From Pricia antarctica (lineage in GTDB: Bacteria; Bacteroidota; Bacteroidia; Flavobacteriales; Flavobacteriaceae), in assembly GCF_900101815.1 (NCBI RefSeq), contig NZ_FNAO01000001.1:124001-188000 (forward strand): DNA of 64,000 bases, written 5' to 3'. The notes beneath the pieces are model-generated. The model made no database searches. It saw nothing but the letters and a program-made list of their open reading frames with translations, and was not told where the DNA came from. Shown here in pieces: positions 8,894 through 17,730 of this stretch. Position numbers and translations under genes: made by a program. How positions within the stretch are numbered: the first letter of the stretch is position 1; every line of letters starts with the position of its first letter.

Positions 8894-8901
8894 CAAAGAT
8901 A
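8894..8901 (-). promoter_or_regulatory. -7 box of the mrp-nifU-fnr-fdx operon
   Basis: On the minus strand TATCTTTG is an exact match to TAnnTTTG. It lies about 44 bp upstream of the mrp start. The -33 region about 19 bp further up reads CTTTA, so it is only a partial match. Confidence 0.5.
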
Positions 8902-8944
8902 CGGCGTAGGATTGAGACGGTAAAGGGATGGGGATTAAATGTGG

Positions 8945-9607
8945 CTATACCTTCCTCCCATCCAGCAAATTTAGGGTGCGCTTGCCATATGCGGCGTTTT
9001 TCTCGTTATGCGTCGCCTGAATGATTGTTACCCCGTCATCATTTAATTCCTTAAACAATTCCATAATCTCATTGCTTTGTTTGGAGTTCAGGTTGCCCGT
9101 GGGTTCATCGGCCAAAATCAATTTGGGTTTGGAAATCAAGGCGCGGGCGACACCGACCAATTGTTGTTGACCGCCACTAAGTTGGGTCGGAAAAAGGTCT
9201 TTTTTGCCGACGATACCGAAGCGATCGAGCATGTCGGCGACCATGGCCTTGCGCTCGGAACCTTTCAGTTTTTTGTACAATAAGGGCATTTCAAGGTTTT
9301 CGTAGACCGTTAGCTCATCAATAAGGTGGTAGGCCTGAAAAACAAACCCGATGTACTGTTTGTAAAGATTGGCGCGGTGTTTTTCTTTGAGCTGGTGTAC
9401 GGGTTCATCCAAGAAATTGTATTCTCCCTCATCAAAATCGTCGAGCATACCGATGACGTTCAGCAAAGTCGATTTCCCCGATCCCGAAGGGCCCATTATG
9501 GAGATAAATTCTCCCTCTTCGACTTCAAGGTTGATGTCTTTTAATAGGAAGACCCGTTGCCCGCCCTGTTGTACCCATTTGAAAATCCCGTTTAGTTGTA
9601 GTAGCAT
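8945..9607 (-). CDS. ABC transporter ATPase, MacB/LolD type (last gene of unit 3)
   Basis: This 220-residue stand-alone nucleotide-binding subunit has Walker A GPSGSGKST (39-47), signature LSGGQ (143-147) and Walker B LILADEP (~163-169), followed by the TGNLNSK stretch typical of the MacB/LolD/FtsE group. The signature continues QQLVGVARAL where Arg is usual (QQRVAIARA), a small oddity at the ATP interface. It follows the permease at 9775 by 167 bp and closes a permease-permease-permease-ATPase run. It is the partner for at least some of the seven permeases. It acts on the cytoplasmic face of the inner membrane. Confidence 0.93.
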   Translation of the reverse strand: MLLQLNGIFKWVQQGGQRVFLLKDINLEVEEGEFISIMGPSGSGKSTLLNVIGMLDDFDEGEYNFLDEPVHQLKEKHRANLYKQYIGFVFQAYHLIDELTVYENLEMPLLYKKLKGSERKAMVADMLDRFGIVGKKDLFPTQLSGGQQQLVGVARALISKPKLILADEPTGNLNSKQSNEIMELFKELNDDGVTIIQATHNEKNAAYGKRTLNLLDGRKV

Positions 9608-9774
9608 TTTTTAAATTATTGAGGTTACTGAGTTAATTGGATATCGTGTTACGTTATTTTTAAAAAATGGAAGGCACCTTGCAAGTTTGGGTTCGGAATT
9701 CCACAGTAAACCTACAACAATCGCTTATGCCGCGCCAATAGCATACAAATCAGTGATATTTGGAAGTCTGCGCA

Positions 9775-12192
9775 TCACTCATCCCGCAGCGCATCCACAG
9801 GGTTGTTCGTCGCCGCTAGAAAACTCTGCCAGCTCACTGTTATTAATGCGATGACCAATGCCGTTAACCCCGCCAAGGCGAATATCCACCAGCTCAAAGT
9901 GGTTTTATAGGCAAAGCCTTCAAGCCATTTGCCCATGGCGTACCATGAAATGGGTACAGCTATAACAAAGGCCAGGCCGACCCATTTGACAAAATCTTGG
10001 TTCAATAGTTTTAGGATTTGGGTAATCGAGGCACCATTGACCTTTCGGATTCCTATTTCCTTCCTCCTTTGGATGCAGGTGTAGGAAGTCAGACCGAAAA
10101 GGCCCATGGAGGCGATCAGGATGGCAAGGATGGTGAAAATCTGGAAGGCCGAAGCGAACTTTTTATCCTCTTTATATTGGGCCTCGAAATTTTGATCTAA
10201 AAAGGTGTACTTATATGTGCTTTCCGGAAAGACTTGATGCCATGTTTTGTTCAATTGCTCCAGCGCATCGGTCATACCTGCCATGGTGGCCGACCGTTTT
10301 TCCAGTTTGACCAGAATATTTCTTAGGGGTTTGTTATGCATTATGATTAAGGGCTCAATGGGGGACTTCAATCCGAAGTGATGGTAATCCTTGACGACGC
10401 CAACTACGGTCCACTCATCATCAAAAAATTTGACGGTCTTACCAATCAAAACTTCAAGGTCGGTGACTTCCATAAAGCGGGCCATTTTTTCGTTGATAAC
10501 GATTTTTTTGCTAAATCCACTGGCCGTTTGTGGAAAAGTTCCTCCTGCCGCGAATTCCATTCCCATGACATCAAAATAGTTGGGCTCTGCGACATAATTG
10601 TACCACACCCGTTTATCATCGGTTTTTCCGTTGGAAAAGGTCATACCAATATTTGAATTCAAGTTTGAGAAATCATCGCCCGGATAGGTCGAGCTTAAGG
10701 CGACATCGGCTACGTAAGGGCTTTTTTTAAGTTCGCCGACCAAAGTGCTATAATCACTTCTCAATACAGAATCCCACTCCCTGTTCAAAACTTGTCCATT
10801 AAGGGAGACCAAATTATCAAGCTCGGCACCGATGGGCCGGTTTTGGAGAAAACGGATTTGCTTATTCGCCATAAAGGCCCCGGTCAACAAAGTTATCGTT
10901 GCTAAAAACTGTCCGATAATCAAGCCCCTTCTCAAATTAAGCCCTTTGGTAGAGGCCTGTAACTTTCCCTTCAGCACAGTTACCGGTTTGTACTTGCTCA
11001 GAACAAAAGCCGGATAGAAAGCCGACAAGATGGCTCCTATTAACATAAACCCGAAATACGGTAGAAGCCTCTTTATTTGTGTGCCATTAAGTTCAAGCTC
11101 CAACCCGACGAACCGATTAAACGCCGGAAGCAAGACGAATGCTGCCCCAATGGCCAAGACTATTGCAATACCGTTCAAGAGACCCGATTCTATAAGGGAC
11201 TGCAGAATCAATTGTGGTCTTCTTGCCCCTACGACCTTTCGCACTCCGATTTCCTTGGCCCGTTCCATCGATTTGCTGGTGGAGAGGTTTACGTAATTCA
11301 TCCAAGAAAGCAGAATGGTGATAAACGCGATAATCGCCAAAAGCCGAACACTATTCACGTTGCCGTTGGCTTCGGCCTCATAGGGCTTATTTGAATTGAG
11401 ATGGATATCCTCTATCGGCTCTAAATGATGCCTTTCATTTTTTAGGCCTTCCGGCTCGAACGCCATTATCTTCTTGTTTAACGCAGTGACATCGGCATTT
11501 TGATCCAATTTTAAATAGGTAAAATATTCATTTTGGTTCCATGTATATTTCCAATCGCGCTCGAATACGGGCCAAGTATAAAAGGTCTTGAACGAAACGA
11601 GAAAGTCGTTATTGATATGGCTGTTCGGTACATCTCCGTTCAACACCCCGGTAACCTTAAAGTTGGTATTTCCCCCTTCGGCTATTTTCACGATTTCTCC
11701 AATAGGATCTGCGGAACCGAAAATCTTTTCTGCCAATGCAGCCGAGAGTACAATGGAATAGGGTTCGTTCAAGGCGGTACGTATGTCGCCTTTTTGCAGA
11801 TTGCGGTCGAATATCCCAAAGTAACTGGGATCCGCCAATGCCCCGGTGTTTTCGTCAAAAACGGTATTGTCATGCACCAACACCAAACCTTTCACGCGAC
11901 GGAGCCGAACGAAATCTTCAATTTCCGGAAATTTTTCTAGTAAGGTGGGACCGGTTACAATATAAGCATTGGCATCACCAGGCACCCACTCGACACCTTC
12001 CACATAATCCATAAACACACGGTGTACATTTTCCGATCCTTCAAAGGTGTCAAAGCTACGTTCATGGTTTACGTAGAGCATAATCAGGATAAAGGATGCT
12101 ACGCCAATGGCCAATCCGAAAATGTTGATAAAGGAGTACAGCTTATTCTTGAGCAGATAGCGTATTGCGATTTTTAGGAATACGGTGTACAT
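9775..12192 (-). CDS. ABC permease 1, duplicated FtsX/MacB type
   Basis: The protein has 805 residues. It is two FtsX-type halves in one chain, each with one N-terminal helix (residues ~20-42 and ~410-430), a large periplasmic domain and three C-terminal helices, so one polypeptide can replace a MacB dimer. The cytoplasmic coupling motifs that contact the ATPase are present in both halves: EIGVRKVVGA at ~314 and EIGIRKVNGA at ~712. MacB-type permeases do not form a classical channel; they drive periplasmic or outer-membrane partners. The C-terminus NPVDALRDE resembles that of permease 2 and differs from the KSLRTE endings of the others, so 1 and 2 are probably sister duplicates. It is in unit 3, between permease 2 and the ATPase. 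Confidence 0.92.
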   Translation of the reverse strand: MYTVFLKIAIRYLLKNKLYSFINIFGLAIGVASFILIMLYVNHERSFDTFEGSENVHRVFMDYVEGVEWVPGDANAYIVTGPTLLEKFPEIEDFVRLRRVKGLVLVHDNTVFDENTGALADPSYFGIFDRNLQKGDIRTALNEPYSIVLSAALAEKIFGSADPIGEIVKIAEGGNTNFKVTGVLNGDVPNSHINNDFLVSFKTFYTWPVFERDWKYTWNQNEYFTYLKLDQNADVTALNKKIMAFEPEGLKNERHHLEPIEDIHLNSNKPYEAEANGNVNSVRLLAIIAFITILLSWMNYVNLSTSKSMERAKEIGVRKVVGARRPQLILQSLIESGLLNGIAIVLAIGAAFVLLPAFNRFVGLELELNGTQIKRLLPYFGFMLIGAILSAFYPAFVLSKYKPVTVLKGKLQASTKGLNLRRGLIIGQFLATITLLTGAFMANKQIRFLQNRPIGAELDNLVSLNGQVLNREWDSVLRSDYSTLVGELKKSPYVADVALSSTYPGDDFSNLNSNIGMTFSNGKTDDKRVWYNYVAEPNYFDVMGMEFAAGGTFPQTASGFSKKIVINEKMARFMEVTDLEVLIGKTVKFFDDEWTVVGVVKDYHHFGLKSPIEPLIIMHNKPLRNILVKLEKRSATMAGMTDALEQLNKTWHQVFPESTYKYTFLDQNFEAQYKEDKKFASAFQIFTILAILIASMGLFGLTSYTCIQRRKEIGIRKVNGASITQILKLLNQDFVKWVGLAFVIAVPISWYAMGKWLEGFAYKTTLSWWIFALAGLTALVIALITVSWQSFLAATNNPVDALRDE

Positions 12193-12225
12193 GGTTTTTC
12201 TTTTAACTGGATGTTCTTGGTTTGA

Positions 12226-12345
12226 TCAACTTGTAAGGTTTGCTACCTTAGGCTAAACCTTTAGGGTTGAGCTCGCAAACCTCACTATACTCACAAAGAT
12301 TGCTCGTTCCTATACTTATACCTCGCAGCTCAGCGACGTCAGCGA
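12226..12345. repeat. R2 repeat copy between permeases 1 and 2
   Basis: The segment holds AAACCT/AGGTTT-like inverted pieces at 12236-12276, then AGATTGCTCGTTCCT and a degenerate version (12315-12332) of the 18-bp core CTCATACCTTGCAGGTCA that is exact at 21584 and 30914. It is noncoding and lies between two paralogous permease genes. Confidence 0.5.
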
Positions 12346-12363
12346 CAGCTTGAGGGCGATTCA

Positions 12364-14733
12364 TCACTCATCCCGCAGCACATCGACCGGCTTCTTTCTT
12401 GCGGCCTTGAAACTCTGCCAGCTTACCGTCAACAGTGCGATGGCCATGGCGATGAATCCCGCCAAGGCGAAAATCCGCCAACTTACTGTTGTTTTATGGG
12501 CAAAGCCTTCCAGCCATTTTTGCATCGCATACCATGCAATCGGTACGGCAATCAAAAAAGCGAATACTACCCACTTTAAAAAATCTTTATTGAGCATCGC
12601 CAATATCTGGAATACCTTGGCGCCGTTTACCTTTCGGATACCGATTTCCTTTGTCCTTCTGGCCGTGGTATAGGCCGAAAGGGCAAAAAGACCCATGCAC
12701 GACAGGATGACCGCCAAAATGGAGAACCAACCGATTACCGTGTTTATCTTTATGTACTCCTTGTACTGTTCGTTAAGCTTGTCGTCGGCGAAGAAGTAGG
12801 AAAGGGTCGAGCCGGGAAGCACTTTATCCCACCTTTCCTTCATCAAATCGACTACTTTCAAACTCGATCCTTTTTTTGCCTTGACCGATAAATAGTTCCA
12901 GTCCGTAAAACTTTCCTGTTTCGAATAGAAGTGGGCCAAGGGCTGCATCTCGTGCTGTACGCCCTGATAGCTGATGTCATCGATTACGCCGATAATCTTG
13001 TAGGGCTCCCCTGATTCGGAACCTTCATGGAGTACTTTTCCGATGGGATTGGGAATTCCCAATTCGGCAATGGCCTTTTTGTTCAGTACGACCGTGTTTT
13101 TATGCGACAGGCCATTCTTTTCAAAACCTGAACCGCTCAACAGAGCGATACCGAAAGTTTTAAAGTAATTGTTGCCAACATATGCCTTTCTCAGATATAG
13201 GGTTTCGGTATTGTTTTTTCCTTCGGGATAAAAAACATTGTAGTTTTCATTGTAGGTGCCGGGAATATTTCCCGAAAAACTTACCGATTCCACATACGGG
13301 CTGGCCTCCAATTCTTCGGATATACGCTTAAAGTTTTGGGAGGTGGTTTTCGGATTTTCATATTGCCAACTATCCAATTGGGCGATAATTACGTTTTCGT
13401 CGTCGAACTTGGGGTCTTTGTGCAACATATAATCGATTTGTTTCCGCACCAAAAAAGTTCCTGATATCAGCACGATGGCGATGACGAACTGTACCACGAT
13501 CAAGGAATAGCGGGAAGCCGATTTTTTGGTATCCCCTGAAAACACATTCCCCCGTAGGCTTTGGGTCAATTTTCCCCTTGCCCAAAACAGGGCGGGAATA
13601 CTTCCGGACAAAAGCCCGACAATACCCCAAATCAATGCAAGTACGCCCAACCAAATTGTATTTTCAAAAGGGTCGAAGCTCAAATCGGCCTCGAATAGTT
13701 GATTAAAGGCCGGAAGCAGCACGATCAAAAGAACCATACCAAGGATTAGGGCGATAAAACTGACCAGTAGCGATTCCGTCATGATCTGTTGGAAAAGCGT
13801 ACGGGAGGTAGCACCATGGACTTTTTTGATACCGATTTCCTTAATCCGTGCCATGGAACCGGTTATGGTCAGATTGATAAAGTTAACGATAGCGATACCG
13901 ATGATGCCCAAGGCGATAATGGCCAGAATTACTATCAGCGTTTGGTTCGATTCTACAACGGAATGATACTCTTTGGACGGCAATAGGTTCAGGTCGGTCT
14001 TATTTTCGCCAACGGGAAGAAAATTCTCGGTGACGATGTTCTGTAGTTTGGTTTTAATGTCTTCGGGCTTTGTTCCATCCTGTAAAACGACATAAGTTTC
14101 CGAAAATGTATTGTACCAATCATGAACATCCATTATCCATGAAGAAATTTCTTCCCCGGTTTCGTACGATGCAACAATATCAAATGTAACTGAAGAATTG
14201 GCCGGAATATCGACTACTCCTTTTACGGTAAGAAATACATCGTCAAATTTTATTCGCAGTTGTTTTTCCAGAGCAGATTCGCTTCCGAAATATTTCTCGG
14301 CAAATTTTTTGCTTATAACGACCCCATATTTTTCCCCGATAGCATTTTTCGACGAACCTTCGATAAACGGATAGGTAAAAACGGAGAAAAATCCGTCATC
14401 GACATATTTAATGTTCTCAAGGAAGGCAATGTCGTTATAGCTGATTCGGAATTCCTCCCAATCAAAAATGCGTGTCCCATCAACGACTTCAGGAATTTCT
14501 TGAAGCATTTGGGGCAACAATTGCCCTTTGGTCTGTACGCTTTCCCCTTCACGTACCCTATAAATGTTCTCCAGATTTTTATTAAAATGGTCGTACGTAA
14601 GGTCATTGTAAACGTAGAGTGCCAACACCAAAAACGAGGCGATTCCCACCCCGAGACCTATCGTATTAATCAAAAAGGTGGTTTTGTTCTTGATAATGCT
14701 TCTTAGAAAGAGTTTCAGATTGTGTTTGAACAT
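12364..14733 (-). CDS. ABC permease 2, duplicated FtsX/MacB type
   Basis: The protein has 789 residues when started at MFKHNLKLFL. An in-frame ATG 129 bp upstream would add residues encoded by repeat DNA and is rejected. It has the same two-half architecture as permease 1. Its coupling motifs are EIGIKKVHGA (~299) and EIGIRKVNGA near the C-terminus, and its end is KPVDVLRDE. The two periplasmic regions (~45-260 and ~445-650) are much less conserved than the membrane parts, as expected if they determine partner or ligand specificity. It is the second gene of unit 3. Confidence 0.92.
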   Translation of the reverse strand: MFKHNLKLFLRSIIKNKTTFLINTIGLGVGIASFLVLALYVYNDLTYDHFNKNLENIYRVREGESVQTKGQLLPQMLQEIPEVVDGTRIFDWEEFRISYNDIAFLENIKYVDDGFFSVFTYPFIEGSSKNAIGEKYGVVISKKFAEKYFGSESALEKQLRIKFDDVFLTVKGVVDIPANSSVTFDIVASYETGEEISSWIMDVHDWYNTFSETYVVLQDGTKPEDIKTKLQNIVTENFLPVGENKTDLNLLPSKEYHSVVESNQTLIVILAIIALGIIGIAIVNFINLTITGSMARIKEIGIKKVHGATSRTLFQQIMTESLLVSFIALILGMVLLIVLLPAFNQLFEADLSFDPFENTIWLGVLALIWGIVGLLSGSIPALFWARGKLTQSLRGNVFSGDTKKSASRYSLIVVQFVIAIVLISGTFLVRKQIDYMLHKDPKFDDENVIIAQLDSWQYENPKTTSQNFKRISEELEASPYVESVSFSGNIPGTYNENYNVFYPEGKNNTETLYLRKAYVGNNYFKTFGIALLSGSGFEKNGLSHKNTVVLNKKAIAELGIPNPIGKVLHEGSESGEPYKIIGVIDDISYQGVQHEMQPLAHFYSKQESFTDWNYLSVKAKKGSSLKVVDLMKERWDKVLPGSTLSYFFADDKLNEQYKEYIKINTVIGWFSILAVILSCMGLFALSAYTTARRTKEIGIRKVNGAKVFQILAMLNKDFLKWVVFAFLIAVPIAWYAMQKWLEGFAHKTTVSWRIFALAGFIAMAIALLTVSWQSFKAARKKPVDVLRDE

Positions 14734-14769
14734 GGTTTCTAATTTTTTATTCGTTGTTCTTTCGTTGAC

Positions 14770-14963
14770 TAACTTGCAGGATTTAGGTTCGGGATTCTGC
14801 CTGCGAAGTCCTCTCCCCAGCCCCTCCATTCCTCTCTGTCGCGCCTCACTTGTCGGATGCATGAGGGAAGGGAGCTACCTGTCGCAGGTATTTAAAACTG
14901 CATTTTTTCGATGTTCTCCTTTTCAAGGAGGTTTCGAGTTCTCCCCCACAAGTGGGAGTTAGA
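14770..14963. repeat. Repeat-rich spacer between permeases 2 and 3
   Basis: The segment contains several short hairpins: CTCCTTTTCAAGGAG at ~14916, CTCCCCCACAAGTGGGAG at ~14941, and a stretch rich in CCTCTCCCCAGCCCCTCC. It looks like remnants of one or more dispersed palindromic repeats rather than a gene. Confidence 0.45.
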
Positions 14964-14974
14964 GTGAGAACTCT

Positions 14975-17404
14975 TCACTCCGTTCGCAGACTCTTCACCG
15001 GATTCCGATTCGCCGCTGCAATCGTTCGTATACTAATAATCACAAGTGCAATCAACAACATGGCAACCCCGCTCAAAACAAACACCCACCAGCTCAGTTC
15101 CGTTTTATAGGCAAAATCCTGTAGCCAATTGTTCATACCCCACCAGGCGATCGGTGCGGCAATTACAAAGGCGATGCCGACGAGGATCAAAAATTCCTTA
15201 CAGAGCAATAGGTTCAGTTGTGCCAAGGTGGCACCCAATATTTTCCGTATACCGATTTCTTTGGTGCGGCGTTCGGTGGTGTGGATGACCAACCCTAGAA
15301 GGCCCAGGCAGCTGATTGCGATTGCTAGACCGGTTGCCCATGTCAGCAGTACTGAGGTTTTTCGCTCTTGTTCGTAGAATTGTTTTATGGTATCGTCCAT
15401 GAATTGGACTTTAAAGTCATCTTCGGGATAGATGGATTTCCAAGCGTCTTCGATTTTTCCTATAGCGTTTGGCCAGTTTTTAGTGTCATCGGTCCGAAAC
15501 GAGAAGTGTACCGTTCCGTTCTGATTTCCCCCAACAAAAGCCAAGGGGTCTATTTTTGACCTTAAGGAACGCTGGTTGAAATCTTCCATGACACCGACAA
15601 TAGGGATATTTTTGTCATCTGCTTTCACAGTCTGCCCGATAATATCCTGCGGATTCTCAAAACCCAAAAGTTTCATGCCGGTTTCGTTGACCACATATTC
15701 ACGAATAGAATCATTCAGGGGTTTACGGCCCGCCAAAAGTTTTATGCCATAAAGATTAAGATAGTTCTTGTCGCCATTGAGCAATTGTAATTGTATATTG
15801 ATTTGCTTGCCCTCGGCAAAATACGTCAATGATCTGCCAGCATAGTTGTTCGAGGCGGGAGGCCCACCCGCTAGGCTGACTTCTTGTATTTCAGGTAGAG
15901 CCTCTATCATCTTGGCAAACCTTTGTCTCTTTACTTCGGAATGAATATGGTAAGGTGTGCCAATATAAGCGACGGATTTCGTTTTTATACCCATGTCCTT
16001 CGTCATCATATAATTAATCTGCCTGCCAACTAGTAGTGTTGCAATAATAAAAATCTGGGCGATCACGAACTGAAAGATGGTTAGATACTTCCGTAGCGAA
16101 CCTTTATCGTTACCGGGTAAAATTTGGTTCTTCAATACTAATACCGGCTTGAATTGGGAAAGTACTAGTGCGGGATAAAATCCGGAGAAGATTGTAATCA
16201 GAATAACCAATACGATAGTACAGAATATGAGTATTGGATTTCTAAAAAGCGCTAAACCAATATCCGGGGGCATAAATTCTGAAAATAACCTGAACAGGCC
16301 TGATGCAAAGAATATAGACACAATGGCCGCCGTCGAGGTCAAAAACAAAGTCTCGCCCAAAAATTGATAGACCAACTGACTTTTTGAACTACCCAAGGTC
16401 TTGCGGATGCCGATTTCCTTAGCACGTTTGGTCGCTTGGGCAGTATTCAAATTGATAAAATTAATACATCCCAAAATCAGTAAAAATAGGGCTATCAACG
16501 ATAAACCTAGTAAAACAGTGTCATCCGCCCTATGTCTTGTACTATCGAAAACGGCATAATCATCGTTCATATGAAGTTCTGCCAATGGTTGCAGACCGTA
16601 GGTTGTAATATATCCTCTAGCTACGACTTTTTTGTTCTCGTGTTCCTTGGCTAAACCGATAAGGTACCCTTTCAGACTTTCTAGGTTAGCTTTTTCCTTG
16701 GCCTTTATAAATACTTGCGTAGAAGAACTCATACCCTCCCAACTTTCATTGTAAACACCGTAGTTCATATCAGTGTTTTTAGCGGTCTTGCGTGAAACGA
16801 ATTCCTGAAAAGTAAAATCGCTGCGTTCTTTAAAATTAGCAACGATACCCGTAATCTTTACGATTATGGAGTCGTTATAAGTTACCGTCTTTCCCAAAAC
16901 TTCCTGAGCAGAAGTATTCGGGAAATAAGTCGCGGCCCTCTTTTCCGTAATGACCACCTCATTGGGACCGTCGAGAATGTTTTTTGCGGATCCAGCTAGC
17001 CAATCGTATTCAAAGACTTCAAAGTAACCAGTTTCAGCGAATATAATATCCTCGGGATTTTTAAAATCCTTTCCTGTAGCATCAATCCTAATGGTGTTGA
17101 AATGAGTGATGAAAAAAGTGCTGACGTTCTCAATACCGGACACCTCGGCTTTTAATGCATTACCCAAAGGTACCGGCACGCCCCGAAAGTGACCTTCTTG
17201 ATCCGGCCCTTTGGTATCAGTCACAACCCGATAAATCCGCTCCCCATCCTTATGGAATTTATCGAAAGTAAAATCATAATAAATCATAGCCCCTATCACA
17301 AAAGCGGAACTTAGGCCTATCGAGAGACCAATAATATTGATTAGGAAAAACACCTTGTTCTTCCAGATGTTTCGGAAGGCGATTTTTATATAATTTCTAA
17401 ACAT
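14975..17404 (-). CDS. ABC permease 3, duplicated FtsX/MacB type (first gene of unit 3)
   Basis: The protein has 809 residues. The first helix is in the N-terminal block FFLINIIGLSIG. Coupling motifs are EIGIRKTLGSS (~330) and EIGIRKILGAT about 95 residues before the end. The C-terminus is NPVKSLRTE. It is the first gene of a minus-strand run (permeases 3, 2, 1, then the 8945 ATPase). It is preceded by a sigma-54-like promoter and tandem palindromes at 17521-17637. The divergent neighbour across that region is the LpxR-like gene. Intergenic gaps inside the run are 241, 170 and 167 bp, so internal promoters cannot be excluded. Confidence 0.92.
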   Translation of the reverse strand: MFRNYIKIAFRNIWKNKVFFLINIIGLSIGLSSAFVIGAMIYYDFTFDKFHKDGERIYRVVTDTKGPDQEGHFRGVPVPLGNALKAEVSGIENVSTFFITHFNTIRIDATGKDFKNPEDIIFAETGYFEVFEYDWLAGSAKNILDGPNEVVITEKRAATYFPNTSAQEVLGKTVTYNDSIIVKITGIVANFKERSDFTFQEFVSRKTAKNTDMNYGVYNESWEGMSSSTQVFIKAKEKANLESLKGYLIGLAKEHENKKVVARGYITTYGLQPLAELHMNDDYAVFDSTRHRADDTVLLGLSLIALFLLILGCINFINLNTAQATKRAKEIGIRKTLGSSKSQLVYQFLGETLFLTSTAAIVSIFFASGLFRLFSEFMPPDIGLALFRNPILIFCTIVLVILITIFSGFYPALVLSQFKPVLVLKNQILPGNDKGSLRKYLTIFQFVIAQIFIIATLLVGRQINYMMTKDMGIKTKSVAYIGTPYHIHSEVKRQRFAKMIEALPEIQEVSLAGGPPASNNYAGRSLTYFAEGKQINIQLQLLNGDKNYLNLYGIKLLAGRKPLNDSIREYVVNETGMKLLGFENPQDIIGQTVKADDKNIPIVGVMEDFNQRSLRSKIDPLAFVGGNQNGTVHFSFRTDDTKNWPNAIGKIEDAWKSIYPEDDFKVQFMDDTIKQFYEQERKTSVLLTWATGLAIAISCLGLLGLVIHTTERRTKEIGIRKILGATLAQLNLLLCKEFLILVGIAFVIAAPIAWWGMNNWLQDFAYKTELSWWVFVLSGVAMLLIALVIISIRTIAAANRNPVKSLRTE

Positions 17405-17520
17405 GGTTCTCTTTTTTCTTTTATGGACACATGGCTTTCGAGGACATTTCGACCTCTTTGGGAACTGCCTTCATCCAGAGAATACCACTAGTGAATGGGA
17501 TTCACAGGGTAATTATGAAG

Positions 17521-17535
17521 TCGATTTTCATGCCA
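17521..17535 (-). promoter_or_regulatory. Sigma-54-like promoter of unit 3
   Basis: On the minus strand TGGCATGAAAATCGA has the -24 TGG followed by 8 bp and TCGA, against the RpoN consensus TGGCACG-N4-TTGC. The -24 half is strong; the -12 half has GA in place of GC. The same 15-bp form occurs before permease 5 and, better matched, before the tolC-like gene, each at the same distance from a palindrome pair. The leader to the permease 3 start is ~110 bp. Confidence 0.65.
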
Positions 17536-17598
17536 CATTCACAAATAACTAAAGACCAATTACTTAAGTATAAAAACAAAATTAAAATACTATCTAAG

Positions 17599-17637
17599 TG
17601 TCAAATATTTAGACAGACACTGTATAATATATGGACA
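17599..17637. promoter_or_regulatory. Tandem 17-bp palindromes (predicted enhancer pair), unit 3
   Basis: TGTCAAATATTTAGACA (17599-17615) and TGTATAATATATGGACA (17621-17637) both have the form TGT-N11-ACA and start exactly 22 bp apart, two helical turns. The near edge is 64 bp upstream of the T of the TGG element. The same spacing recurs at 24207 and 33864. This is the expected position for dimers of an NtrC-type activator. Confidence 0.7.
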
Positions 17638-17730
17638 TCTTCTAGGCACATGGATGCCGCTCAAAGCCAACGCAACTCGCCAGGATTCCACTTTTAAAAC
17701 CCTCCTAACCTTATTTCCGTAAGTCTGGTC

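Noticed and set aside
9668-9682. TGG-N8-TTGC, a sigma-54-like match on the plus strand
   Set aside because: It would transcribe antisense into the 3' end of permease 1, has no palindrome pair upstream and is most simply a chance match.
14733-14862. 43-residue N-terminal extension of permease 2
   Set aside because: It is encoded by repeat-like DNA, and the six sister permeases start at the equivalent of MFKHNLKLFL.
17431-17697. 88-codon plus-strand frame between permease 3 and LpxR genes
   Set aside because: It overlaps the sigma-54-like promoter and palindrome pair and has no domain; random frame in a regulatory region.
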